From: Streptomyces regalis
GTDB lineage: Bacteria; Actinomycetota; Actinomycetes; Streptomycetales; Streptomycetaceae
Assembly: GCF_001509475.1 (NCBI RefSeq)
Contig: NZ_LLZG01000001.1
Coordinates: 124,001-188,000 of the forward strand
Reading direction: 5' to 3'
Length of the DNA: 64,000 nt
A program made the translations under genes and the position numbers. Under the pieces are notes generated by a model. It saw nothing but the letters and a program-made list of their open reading frames with translations. It did not search any database and was not told the DNA's origin. Shown here in pieces: positions 39,762 to 47,600 of the stretch. Positions within the stretch are counted from its first letter, which is position 1, and every line of letters starts with the position of its first letter.

Positions 39762-40555
39762 ACACCGTCCTGAGTGGCGGCGAGAACGTGTCCGGCGTCC
39801 ACGGCGGTGAGAGCCTGGGGCCGCCCGCCCGGCACGGTCGAGACCTTCTTCCAGGTGGCTCCGCCGTCAATGCTGCGGTTCAGCCCACCAGAGGTGTCGA
39901 TTCCGTACAGAGCGTCCTTCGCGCTCCACGAGAGGAAGGCCATCACCGGCTGCTCGCCCTTCGCGAACGTCTTGCCACCGTCCGTGCTGCGGGCGACGCC
40001 CTCGGTCGTCGTGGCGAGGACGAGGCCGGGGTCTTCAGGGCTGACCGCGATGTCGAGTGCCTGGAGCTGCGCCCCGTCCTTCCAGGTGGTGCCGTCCTCG
40101 CTGACACGCAGCAAGCCGTTGGTGGCGTCGTAGGCGTAGATCGAACCGTGCGCGTGGTCCAGGGCGTGGAAGTCGGCCTGGCCGGAGAGGGACAGGGACG
40201 TCCAGGTCTCGCCGGCGTCGGTGCTCCTGATCAGGCCCTTGTTGCCGCCCTCGGAAGGATGGCCGCTGGCGTAGAACGTCGTGTCCTGAGCCACCGTGAA
40301 GCCCATGAAGTCGTCCGTGCTGTCGCCGACCAGCTGGGGCTTGCCCTGCGCGTCAGGGGTGTGGATGCCTTCGTGGGTGGCGACGTAGAGGCGCTGGTCG
40401 ACCAGGCCGAGGCCGTGGATGTGCGTCAGCGTGGTGGCGGACCGGGCGGCGGTCGAGCCGGTGTCGTCCCCCGAGCCGGTGTCGTTCTCGCTGGAGCAGC
40501 CGACCAGGGTGAGAGCCAGGGCAGTGGCCGCCGCTATGGCATGGCGCTTTTTCAT
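39692..40555 (-). CDS. F510_1955-type BNR-repeat lipoprotein
   Basis: A 287-residue lipoprotein: MKKRHAIAAATALALTLVGC gives lipobox LVGC with Cys20. The mature part is a beta propeller with BNR/Asp-box repeats (GLIRSTDAGETW, GVARSTDGGKTF, GLNRSIDGGATW, GVYESKNGGETF). THIHGLGL near the mature N-terminus is typical of the F510_1955 group named as glycosyl hydrolases, although catalysis is not established. GAGGAACC lies before ATG 40555. Placed directly after the DUF305 gene, a pairing common in copper loci. Confidence 0.8.
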   Translation of the reverse strand: MKKRHAIAAATALALTLVGCSSENDTGSGDDTGSTAARSATTLTHIHGLGLVDQRLYVATHEGIHTPDAQGKPQLVGDSTDDFMGFTVAQDTTFYASGHPSEGGNKGLIRSTDAGETWTSLSLSGQADFHALDHAHGSIYAYDATNGLLRVSEDGTTWKDGAQLQALDIAVSPEDPGLVLATTTEGVARSTDGGKTFAKGEQPVMAFLSWSAKDALYGIDTSGGLNRSIDGGATWKKVSTVPGGRPQALTAVDAGHVLAATQDGVYESKNGGETFAKRMAVESSGEH

Positions 40556-40620
40556 GGTTCCTCGGAGGTGGTGACGACCTGCTGCGGTGTGCGAGCCGGA
40601 TGCGAGCAGTGAGTGGGGCG

Positions 40621-40668
40621 CGACCGCCCGGGCTCCACGGCGTGCGCACCGCGGAGCCCGGACGGTCG
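40621..40668 (-). terminator. Very strong hairpin terminator after the DUF305 gene
   Basis: CGACCG, CCGGGCTCC and CGG on one side pair with CCG, GGAGCCCGG and CGGTCG on the other, interrupted only by two single mismatches, around an 8-base loop. It lies 15-60 bp after the DUF305 stop (minus strand) and before the F510_1955-type gene. Confidence 0.8.
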
Positions 40669-40682
40669 GGGAGTGATGCTGC

Positions 40683-41345
40683 TCAGAGCCGGTCGAGGAT
40701 GCTCTGGAGCTGCTTGACCTCGGCGGACTGGCCTTCGACGATGGCGCCTGCCATCTTCACCGCGGCGGCGTTCTTGCCTTTCTTCTGCTCGTCCTTGGCC
40801 ATGGCGATCGCGCCGTTGTGGTGCTCGATCATCATCTCGGCGAACATCTTGTCGAACTCCTTGCCCTTCATGGCCTTGAGCTCGTCCATGTCCTTGTCGG
40901 ACATCATCCCGTCACCGCCCATGTCCATGCCGCTGTGGTTCATACCGGGCATCGACTCCATGGCGGTCGGCTTGTTCCAGGACCCCAGCCAGCCCTTCAT
41001 GGTCTGGATCTCGGGGTCCTGAGCCTTCTCGATCTTCGCGACGATGTCCTTGATCTCCGCGTCGGCCGCTCGGCCGCCTGCCAGCTTGGCCATCTCCAGG
41101 GCCTGCTCGTGGTGCGGGATCATCATCTGCGCGAACGTGACGTCGGCGTCGTTGAAGTCACCGGCCTTGGCGCCGGACTCGGCGCTCGCCGTGGCCGAGT
41201 TGCTGCCGCTGCCGTGGTCCATGCCGCTCATACCGTCGCCGTTGTCACCACAGGCGGACAGGAGCAGGGCGCCCGCGGCGACGACGCCCACGGCCGCGAT
41301 ACGGCGGACGGGCTTGCGGCGCAGGGTACGCGTGAAGGCAGTCAT
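40683..41345 (-). CDS. DUF305 (ferritin-like) copper-associated lipoprotein
   Basis: A 220-residue lipoprotein: signal VGVVAAGALLLSAC with lipobox LSAC (Cys32). The mature part has two DUF305 halves, DVTFAQMMIPHHEQALEMAK and KMFAEMMIEHHNGAIAMAK, each with MMIxHH, and a Met-rich linker (MESMPGMNHSGMDMGGDGMM). DUF305 proteins are secreted, helical and linked to copper resistance. It is followed by a strong terminator and, further on, the F510_1955-type lipoprotein gene. Confidence 0.9.
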   Translation of the reverse strand: MTAFTRTLRRKPVRRIAAVGVVAAGALLLSACGDNGDGMSGMDHGSGSNSATASAESGAKAGDFNDADVTFAQMMIPHHEQALEMAKLAGGRAADAEIKDIVAKIEKAQDPEIQTMKGWLGSWNKPTAMESMPGMNHSGMDMGGDGMMSDKDMDELKAMKGKEFDKMFAEMMIEHHNGAIAMAKDEQKKGKNAAAVKMAGAIVEGQSAEVKQLQSILDRL

Positions 41346-41443
41346 GGTCGGATTTCACCTCGTGTGTCGGTTCTCTGGGCTGTTCTTTCGGTGCATGCGG
41401 AATCGCGGGGCACACGTGGTACGCGCGCCCGAGGCGATTCGGC

Positions 41444-41902
41444 CTACAGCCGCAGGACCGACAACTGGGTGAGATCGGGGCCGCGTGGCAGGGGTATCGC
41501 CCGCAACGCGACGGGGAGCTGGGCGCGCAGGCTCGCCAGCCAGTCGGGACGACGACCTAGCGCTGAGCGCAGGAGCGCGGCGAGGAGCCAGGCACTGAGC
41601 AGCACGGCCACACACAGCGACAGCATGTCCATCGCCATCACCGGCTCGCGCGTCGACGGCGTGTCGTCCGGCGTGGTCGCCCGGACGGCGTCCGTGGGTA
41701 TCGCGGCCCAGCCGGGTTCGTGAGCCGCCTGTCCCTCGTCCATCACGGCCGCTGACACGTGGGATGCGGAGCTCATCCCCGCGGAGGACGAGTCGTCGTG
41801 GTGCCCGACGGTGTGCATGACGAAGACGCTGACCGCGAGCACGACGACGAGCAGCAGGTGCCCGAGGGCGCCTCCTGTCCGTACGCGTCGGCTGACGTTC
41901 AC
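41444..41902 (-). CDS. DUF6153-like membrane protein, copy 2
   Basis: A 152-residue protein with TM helix one (HLLLVVVLAVSVFVMHTVGH), a Ser/Met/His-rich loop, and a second TM (MLSLCVAVLLSAWLLAALL). It ends QLSVLRL, matching the C-terminal pattern of the other two DUF6153-like proteins here. GTG 41902 is chosen because GGAGG lies seven bases upstream. It lies 98 bp upstream of the DUF305 gene on the same strand and may be co-transcribed. Confidence 0.7.
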   Translation of the reverse strand: MNVSRRVRTGGALGHLLLVVVLAVSVFVMHTVGHHDDSSSAGMSSASHVSAAVMDEGQAAHEPGWAAIPTDAVRATTPDDTPSTREPVMAMDMLSLCVAVLLSAWLLAALLRSALGRRPDWLASLRAQLPVALRAIPLPRGPDLTQLSVLRL

Positions 41903-42226
41903 CGCGGGACCTCCGGATCCTGGTGCTGCGGACCTCCGAGCCGACAGTACCGAAAGGGAAGACGGCACGCTGTGACGGGTCGAGAATCAGCTGTTCCACT
42001 AAGCCACTTGGCGACGAGTTTACGAGGGAAGGCGGGCGCCATGCGTCTGCACCAAGCTGGTCGTCCTGGCCGTCGGGGTCAGCGGCGCCCGGTCCTATTG
42101 GGCTCCTGCACAGCTGTTTCCTGGCCGCTGCCTCCATCGGCATCGAGGACCGCCTGAACTCCGCCGTCTACGATGGCAGTTCACGGGTGCCGGAGGACTC
42201 GCACTCCGGAAGGGAAGGGAGCGGTC
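41903..42226. other. Gene-free divergent region between DUF6153-like and BlaI genes
   Basis: 324 bp carrying promoters for the minus-strand DUF6153/DUF305 genes and the plus-strand BlaI/M56 genes. A short hydrophobic reading around 42050-42090 (KLVVLAVGVSGA) may be a relic of another gene. No clear BlaI operator was found. Confidence 0.35.
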
Positions 42227-42595
42227 GTGCGTCAGCTGGGTGAGCTGGAGGCGGAGATCATGCACCGCCTGTGGGCCTGGGGCCGGCCGGCCACCGCGCG
42301 CGACGTACTGGCGGACATCAACAAGCAGCGCCCGCTCGCCTACAGCACGGTCAAGACCGTGGCCGACATCCTGCACCGCAAAGGCATGCTCACGCGGCAC
42401 AAGGAGGGCCGGGCGTGGGTGTACACGCCCACCTGTACGCGCCAGCAGTACACGGCGTCACAGATGCAGGACGCCCTCGAGGACAACCCGGACCCGGCGG
42501 GTGCTCTGGCGAGTTTCGTGGAACGGATCTCGCCGGCGGAGGCGGACGCGCTACGCTCGGCGCTCCGAGCGGTGAAGAGGCGGAGTGCGGAGTAG
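42227..42595 (+). CDS. BlaI/MecI/CopY-family repressor
   Basis: A 122-residue protein with the BlaI winged helix: QLGELEAEIMHRLWAWGRPA, then AYSTVKTVADILHRKGML. Such repressors bind dyads near their own promoter and are inactivated by a membrane protease (BlaR-type) or by copper (CopY). It has no visible CxC copper motif of CopY, and it lies 3 bp before an M56 protease gene, so the protease route is more likely. GTG 42227 with GGAAGGGAG upstream. Confidence 0.88.
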   Translation: MRQLGELEAEIMHRLWAWGRPATARDVLADINKQRPLAYSTVKTVADILHRKGMLTRHKEGRAWVYTPTCTRQQYTASQMQDALEDNPDPAGALASFVERISPAEADALRSALRAVKRRSAE

Positions 42596-42598
42596 CGC

Positions 42599-43510
42599 AT
42601 GATCACAGCCGTGGCGCTGGCCGGATACGCGGCCCTCGTGGGCGCCACGGTGCCTCCCCTCCTGGCCCGGTCTCAGTGGCTCCACCGTGCGCCGGCCGTC
42701 GCGGTCCTCGCCTGGCAAGCCCTCATGGTGACGTTCGTCATCGCCACCGCACTCTCCGTGCACCACCTGGCGCTGGCAGGGCACCACGCCCACGAAGGGC
42801 TCGTCGGCCTGCTGATCGCGTGTGGATTGGGCGCTCACACCTCGCATGCGGACGGTGCGTCACACACGTTCGGCGACGCACTGGCGCTCGCCGCGCCGGC
42901 CCTGATCGTCCTGTTGCCGGTCGGCTGGCTGATCCGGTGCGCCTGGCGGGCGCGACGTGTCCGTCGGCGCCAACTGGACATGCTCACTCTGGTCGGAGAG
43001 CCGGCCCCGGAGTACGGCGCCACGATCGTCGACTACGACGTTCCCGCCGTGTACTGCCTGTCGGGACGCCGCTCTCGCGTGGTCGTCACCCGCGCCGCCC
43101 TGGAGGCCCTCACCGAGGAGCAGCTGCGTGCTGTCCTCGAGCACGAGCGCGCCCACATCGCGGGCCGGCACCACATGCTGAAGGTGCTCGTCGACGCGTT
43201 CTCCCATGCCTTCCGCGGACTGCCCCTCGCGCGGTACGCCAAGGAGCAGACCGACCTGTTGCTGGAGATGATCGCGGACGACCGCGCCCTGCGGTTCCAC
43301 TCCCCGGAGGCGCTGGCCACCGCGATGTACGAGGTCGCGGCCGGGCGAGCCCCGCAGGCGGCTCTCGGTGCGGGCGGATCGGGGGTTCTCATCCGTTTGC
43401 GACGCGTTCTCACTCCGCAGCCCCGACCGCATCGGGCGGCATGGCTGGGCATCGTGGCAGCCACGGTCACTGCTCCGATGCTGCCCCTGCTGGCGGCGTG
43501 CGGGCCCTGA
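42599..43510 (+). CDS. M56 (BlaR1-like) membrane metallopeptidase
   Basis: A 303-residue protein with TM helices at about residues 3-24, 33-52, 65-80, 95-115 and a C-terminal one (AAWLGIVAATVTAPML). The zinc site is HERAH (182-186) on the cytoplasmic side, with AKEQTDLLLEMIADDRAL providing the third ligand region. It has no sensor domain and is the shorter form typical of Streptomyces BlaI/M56 pairs. The proposed job is to sense an envelope signal and cleave the adjacent BlaI repressor. Confidence 0.88.
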   Translation: MITAVALAGYAALVGATVPPLLARSQWLHRAPAVAVLAWQALMVTFVIATALSVHHLALAGHHAHEGLVGLLIACGLGAHTSHADGASHTFGDALALAAPALIVLLPVGWLIRCAWRARRVRRRQLDMLTLVGEPAPEYGATIVDYDVPAVYCLSGRRSRVVVTRAALEALTEEQLRAVLEHERAHIAGRHHMLKVLVDAFSHAFRGLPLARYAKEQTDLLLEMIADDRALRFHSPEALATAMYEVAAGRAPQAALGAGGSGVLIRLRRVLTPQPRPHRAAWLGIVAATVTAPMLPLLAACGP

Positions 43511-43552
43511 CTCCTACCGGACCCGCACGTTCCCATCAGTGCCTGCGTGCCG

Positions 43553-43852
43553 TCAGGCCTGGCCTACGAGTTCGTAGCCCGCCTCGTCGACGGCGGCGCG
43601 GACGGCGTCCTCGGCGAGCGGGGTGGCGGACGTGACGGTGACCTCGCCCGTCGTGGCGACGGCCGTGACGGAGGTGACGCCGTCCAGAGCGGATATCTCC
43701 TTCGAGACCGCGCCCTCGCAGTGGCCGCAGGTCATGCCCGACACCTTGTAGACGGTGGTGACACCGATGCCCTGAACATCGGTGGTGGCACCCGAGCCGC
43801 AGGCACCGCCCGAGCCGCCGCAGCAGGAGCTGGAGTTCGTCTGATCAGTCAT
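43553..43852 (-). CDS. copZ: CopZ-like heavy-metal chaperone (HMA domain) with Cys-rich N-terminus
   Basis: A 99-residue protein. The HMA fold starts VYKVSGMTCGHCEGAV with the metal-binding pair Cys42/Cys45, followed by the usual TGEVTVTSATPL strands. An N-terminal extension SSSCCGGSGGACGSG carries three more cysteines and could bind copper or be an added metal site. It probably delivers Cu(I) to an exporter. A CsoR-like box lies about 100 bp upstream. The copper exporter (CopA) is not in this window. Confidence 0.9.
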   Translation of the reverse strand: MTDQTNSSSCCGGSGGACGSGATTDVQGIGVTTVYKVSGMTCGHCEGAVSKEISALDGVTSVTAVATTGEVTVTSATPLAEDAVRAAVDEAGYELVGQA

Positions 43853-43873
43853 GGTCTGTCCCTCAGGGTGTGT

Positions 43874-43901
43874 GGGTGCGTGGGTGCGTGGGTGCGTGGG
43901 T
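43874..43901. repeat. 8-bp tandem repeat in the copZ leader
   Basis: GGGTGCGT repeats three and a half times (43874-43881, 43882-43889, 43890-43897, then GGGT). It lies just upstream of the copZ start, between it and the CsoR-like box. Copy number changes could alter the leader length. Confidence 0.75.
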
Positions 43902-43953
43902 CGGCCATAGGGCGGGGTGTGACACCTCCAGGCCCTTTGGCCACGAAGGCACT

Positions 43954-43970
43954 ATACCCCGGTAGGGTAT
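43954..43970. promoter_or_regulatory. CsoR-like copper operator upstream of copZ
   Basis: ATACCCCGGTAGGGTAT is an inverted repeat (ATACCC/GGGTAT, 5-bp spacer) matching the known actinobacterial CsoR box pattern TACCC-N-GGGTA. It lies about 100 bp upstream of the copZ-like start on the minus strand. CsoR would repress here until Cu(I) binds; its gene is not in the window. Confidence 0.7.
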
Positions 43971-44181
43971 CCATCAGCTGGCGTAGGTCACACCTTCCTT
44001 GATCGCCGCCTCTCCTTTCCGGCGAAGGTTCTTAGTATTCGTTGTGGCCTGCGCGGGCAAAGTCGCGCGGAGGTGGCGGTAAGCATCGGGGTGAGAGTCC
44101 CGCCGCTGCGGGTGGCCGCCTTGCTCCTCTACGGAGCCGCCGTGGGCCGTGATCGGCGGGTCGGGGCAAGCCCGGCGGGCA
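43971..44181. other. Gene-free region, possible relic of a cobalamin-type element
   Basis: 211 bp between the copZ control region and the DUF5134 gene. The plus strand around 44050-44110 reads GGGGTGAGAGTCC then CCGCCGCTGCGGG, weakly similar to the core of cobalamin riboswitches, but no gene follows in that direction. Confidence 0.25.
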
Positions 44182-45057
44182 TCACGTCGCCATCATCAGC
44201 AGCATGCCGGACATGGCCGCACCCATGCCGATGTGAGCCGCCAGAGCGGCGTCGGGTGCGGCGCCGACCTTCCGGCGGCGACCGCGGCCGGCCCGCCCTT
44301 CACCTGACCTGGCCTTGTCCCAGACGGAGATCGTCAGCGACGCCAGGAACACCACCAGCGTGTCGGGCGCGGAGAGCAGCCAGCGCCCCCAACTCCGGCC
44401 CGTCGCCAGGCGCTTGTCCGTGCCGCGGACCCGCACCCGGACGGATGCCGCGATCGACAGCAGGAAGTACAGGGCGAACGCCGCAATCACCCAGCGCCAG
44501 ACGGAGCTCGAGCCGCCCGAGGTACCGGCGCCGGCGGACGGTGCCATGCCCGACATGTCCATCCCGGGCATCGAGTGCATGCCCTGCATGCTCTCCATCC
44601 CGTGCATGGACCCCATGCCCTCCATCTGCGGCGTTCCCGTCGTGCTCGCCATGTGCTCCATTCCGGGCATGTCCGCCATGGAGGAACCGAGGGCCAGTAT
44701 GGGGCCGGACGATGTGCTCGTCATCGCGAGTGTCATGATCACCATGCCGGCGCTGCCGGCGATGAGGTGCACCCAATGACGGCCCTGCTTCCATCCGCCC
44801 ACTCGCGTGTGCCTGGCCGCCATCGCGATGCCGCCAAGCCCGAGTGCGACGAACGCTGCCGTCCACCACATGCCGTAGCTCGCGTACCAGGCGGCCGTCG
44901 CAGGCAGGGACATGATCGCCATGCACAGGCCCATGAGCAGGTCACCGCTCGCCGCGAACCGCGTCTCCCCACGGGTGGTCACCACGCGGACCGCGCTGAC
45001 GGCAGCCACCAGAGCGGCGATTGCCACGATGGACCAACTGAGCGCCAGGTTTCCCAT
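44182..45057 (-). CDS. DUF5134 membrane protein with Met-rich loop
   Basis: A 291-residue protein with about eight TM helices and a central loop (about residues 125-185) very rich in Met: DMPGMEHMAS, MEGMGSMHGMESMQGMHSM and MDMSGM. Methionine-rich loops bind Cu(I) in copper transport proteins. The helices resemble DUF5134 proteins of Streptomyces copper loci. ATG 45057 is chosen because GGAAG lies six bases upstream; GTG 45063 has no spacing. It is divergent from the CsoR-like box controlling the multicopper oxidase unit. Confidence 0.8.
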   Translation of the reverse strand: MGNLALSWSIVAIAALVAAVSAVRVVTTRGETRFAASGDLLMGLCMAIMSLPATAAWYASYGMWWTAAFVALGLGGIAMAARHTRVGGWKQGRHWVHLIAGSAGMVIMTLAMTSTSSGPILALGSSMADMPGMEHMASTTGTPQMEGMGSMHGMESMQGMHSMPGMDMSGMAPSAGAGTSGGSSSVWRWVIAAFALYFLLSIAASVRVRVRGTDKRLATGRSWGRWLLSAPDTLVVFLASLTISVWDKARSGEGRAGRGRRRKVGAAPDAALAAHIGMGAAMSGMLLMMAT

Positions 45058-45204
45058 CTCCACCTTCCCGGTTGTCCGGGGGCGCGACGGGCCCGCTCGG
45101 GCCGATCGCGGGCTCGTCGCCCAGGGGCCCCTCGGGTGCCTTGCGAGCCGTTAAGTGCTATTGCCCTTAGTACGTCTTGAGGGTGGAGGGTGTTCAGGGG
45201 GCTG

Positions 45205-45285
45205 GTGAGAACGATTGCCGCGGCCGCGCTCATGACCGTCGCTGCGTGCTCCCGGACCGGCTCCGGCTCGGCCGACTCAACTTGA
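45205..45285 (+). pseudogene. Truncated lipoprotein signal peptide (26 codons)
   Basis: GTG 45205, with AGGGGG upstream, opens VRTIAAAALMTVAACSRTGS and stops six residues later. This is a complete lipoprotein signal with lipobox VAAC but no mature protein. It looks like the 5' stub of a deleted lipoprotein gene, or a leader peptide in front of the CsoR-like box at 45295. Confidence 0.5.
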
Positions 45286-45294
45286 TGTCGGCCT

Positions 45295-45309
45295 TACCCC
45301 CTCCGGGTA
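45295..45309. promoter_or_regulatory. CsoR-like copper operator upstream of DUF6153/multicopper oxidase
   Basis: TACCCCCTCCGGGTA is an inverted repeat TACCC/GGGTA with a 5-bp spacer, 45 bp before the DUF6153-like gene. It fits the same pattern as the boxes at 43954 and 50349. Confidence 0.65.
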
Positions 45310-45353
45310 TATTGGGCGGCGCCTTCCCTTCGCAGAAAGCTCGTAAGGAAGCG

Positions 45354-45869
45354 ATGACGGTACGGAAAGCCCTCGTGTCTCGGACCCTCGCCCCCACGGG
45401 CGCCGTCCGCTGGATGCGCGCTGCCGTCATCGCGGTGTTCGCCGCGCTCGCCGTGCTGGTGCACCACGAGATCGCCGTGGGGGCCCTCACTCCGACGCAG
45501 TCGTCCGGCAGTCACCTGATGCCCGGCGTTACCGGCATGGTGATGTCGCACGATTCCTCCGGGCAGGCCGTACGCATGCCGGGGCATGCGTACCACGGCA
45601 CTTCCACGCCGCCTGCCGAGCCATCGCAGGCCGCTGTGGCATCTGCGTCGACGATGACCAGCGGCGAAGGTCTGGCCTGCTCCGGCATGCTCATGCAGCA
45701 CTGCGCGTCGGCGAGCGTCGACGCGGTGAAGTTCGTGCCGCCGCCGGCGGAGACTTGGGTACCGAGCGACCTCGACCGGCAGCCCGCTGCAACCGTCGGC
45801 TCGAAGGCAGCCGGGACGGTGGGCCGAGCGCCCCCGGACCTGTCCGTTCTCTCGCAACTGCGCATTTAG
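45354..45869 (+). CDS. DUF6153-like membrane protein, copy 3
   Basis: A 171-residue protein: one TM helix (AAVIAVFAALAVLVHHEI), then a Met/His-rich loop (GSHLMPGVTGMVMSHDSSG, MPGHAYHG, CSGMLMQHC) and a C-terminus ending LSVLSQLRI like the other two copies. AAGGA lies before ATG 45354. It sits between a CsoR-like box and the multicopper oxidase gene, so it is probably copper-induced with it. Confidence 0.72.
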   Translation: MTVRKALVSRTLAPTGAVRWMRAAVIAVFAALAVLVHHEIAVGALTPTQSSGSHLMPGVTGMVMSHDSSGQAVRMPGHAYHGTSTPPAEPSQAAVASASTMTSGEGLACSGMLMQHCASASVDAVKFVPPPAETWVPSDLDRQPAATVGSKAAGTVGRAPPDLSVLSQLRI

Positions 45870-45965
45870 GCCGTGCCCAACGGTCTCCTCGCGGCCTTGC
45901 CGTGCGAGGAGCTGTTTCCGCACGTGATTCCGCCATGCGTACCGAGAGATTGAGGACAGCCCGAC

Positions 45966-47600
45966 ATGAACAGCATCAACCGCCGCTCCGTCCTGTTGGC
46001 CGGTCTCGGCGTCGCGGGCGCGGGCGCGCTCGCCGCCTGCACCAGCAGCTCCAGCAGCACCCCGGCCCTGGTCAACCCCTCCGGTTCGGCGGTCGCCGCC
46101 ACCGAGAAGAAGCGCCCCAGCACCGGCACGGTGCGCAATGTGACCCTGACCGCCGCACCCGCCATGCTCGACCTCGGCGGGGGTGTCATGGCCAAGACCT
46201 GGGCCTTCAGCGGCCGGGCCCCGGGCAAGGAGATCCGGCTCTCGGTCGGCGACACGCTGGCCGCCGAGCTGTCCAACCAGTTGCCGGGCAAGACCACCAC
46301 GTCCATCCACTGGCACGGCCTCGCCCTCCGCAGCGACATGGACGGCGTGCCCCCGGTCACCCAGCAGGCCGTCCGGGCGGGCAGCAACTTCACCTACCGC
46401 TTCCTCACCGACGCCCCGGGCACCTACTTCTTCCACCCGCACGTCGGTGTCCAGCTCGACCGGGGCCTGTATGCGCCGCTGATCGTGGAGGACCCCAAGG
46501 AGCCGTTGTCGTACGACGACGAGTGGGTCGTCGTCCTCGACGACTGGGTCGACGGCGTCACCGGCACACCCGACGAGGTCTTCGCCGAGCTGCGGCAGGG
46601 CATGGGCGGCATGGACATGGGAGACGGCTCCAGCTCCGGTGCCGGCTCCGGCAGCGGCCACGGTGGCCATGACATGGGTGACATGGGTGACATGGGTGGG
46701 ATGGGCATGGGGGCCGACTCCGCATCCCCGTCCGCCTCGCACTCGTCCGGCGGGATGTCCATGAAGTTCATGCTCATGGGTGCCGAGAGCGAGTTGCTCG
46801 GCGGCGACGCCGGTGACGTGAAGTACCCGTATCACCTGATCAACGGCCGTGTCCCCGCCGACCCGGACGTTTATCAGGGGCAGCCCGGCAGGCGCGTACG
46901 GCTGCGGATCATCAACGCGGGAGGCGACACGGCCTACCGGGTGGCGCTCGGCGGCCACAAGCTGACCATCACCCACACCGACGGCTACCCCGTCGAGCAT
47001 CAGCAGGTCGACGCCCTGCTGGTCGGCATGGGGGAGCGGTACGACGTCCTGGTCACCCTTGGCGATGGAGTCTTCCCGCTGGTCGCGCTGGCCGAGGGCA
47101 AGGAGACCACCGGCATGGCCCTGGTCCGTACGGGATCAGGCAGCGCGCCGAAGACGACCGTCCGCCCCAAGGAACTGGACGGCATGATCATGACCGCCTC
47201 GCAGCTCCGTGCGGCGGACGAGGTGCGGCTGGAGTCCAAGAAGGTCGACCGGGTGCACCGCATCGAGCTGACCGGCGGCATGGACAAGTACAACTGGGCC
47301 ATCAACGGCACGCGGTTCGACATGAACGATCCGACCGCGAACCCCCTCATGATCGAGGAGGGCCAGCGAGTCCGGCTGGACTTCGTCAACACCACGGAGA
47401 TGTGGCACCCGATGCATCTGCATGGCCACACCTACCAGTTGGGCTCCTCCGGCCCGCGCAAGGACACCTCGATCGTGCTGCCGAAGAAGAAGCTGTCCGT
47501 CATCTTCGACGCCGACAATCCGGGGCAGTGGATGCTGCACTGTCACAACGCCTACCACGGGGAGGCGGGGATGATGGCGCTGGTGGCCTACCAGGCCTGA
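45966..47600 (+). CDS. Multicopper oxidase (CueO/laccase type), Met/His-rich
   Basis: A 544-residue protein. NRRSVLLAGLGVAGAGALAAC is a twin-arginine-like signal with lipobox LAAC (Cys25), so it is probably a Tat-exported lipoprotein. Copper motifs: HWHG (115-118), FFHPHVG (156-160), HPMHLHGH near 473-480, and HCHNAYH (525-531) followed by GEAGM with the axial Met. Between domains one and two is a Met/His/Gly segment (GGMDMGDGSS, GHGGHDMGDMGDMGGMGMG) like the Met-rich region of CueO that binds extra Cu(I). The role is likely oxidation of Cu(I) to Cu(II) outside the membrane. It lies 96 bp after the DUF6153-like gene. Confidence 0.93.
   Translation: MNSINRRSVLLAGLGVAGAGALAACTSSSSSTPALVNPSGSAVAATEKKRPSTGTVRNVTLTAAPAMLDLGGGVMAKTWAFSGRAPGKEIRLSVGDTLAAELSNQLPGKTTTSIHWHGLALRSDMDGVPPVTQQAVRAGSNFTYRFLTDAPGTYFFHPHVGVQLDRGLYAPLIVEDPKEPLSYDDEWVVVLDDWVDGVTGTPDEVFAELRQGMGGMDMGDGSSSGAGSGSGHGGHDMGDMGDMGGMGMGADSASPSASHSSGGMSMKFMLMGAESELLGGDAGDVKYPYHLINGRVPADPDVYQGQPGRRVRLRIINAGGDTAYRVALGGHKLTITHTDGYPVEHQQVDALLVGMGERYDVLVTLGDGVFPLVALAEGKETTGMALVRTGSGSAPKTTVRPKELDGMIMTASQLRAADEVRLESKKVDRVHRIELTGGMDKYNWAINGTRFDMNDPTANPLMIEEGQRVRLDFVNTTEMWHPMHLHGHTYQLGSSGPRKDTSIVLPKKKLSVIFDADNPGQWMLHCHNAYHGEAGMMALVAYQA

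Noticed and set aside
43874..43901. Repeats as a CRISPR array
   Set aside because: The unit is 8 bp with no spacers and only three and a half copies; a simple tandem repeat.
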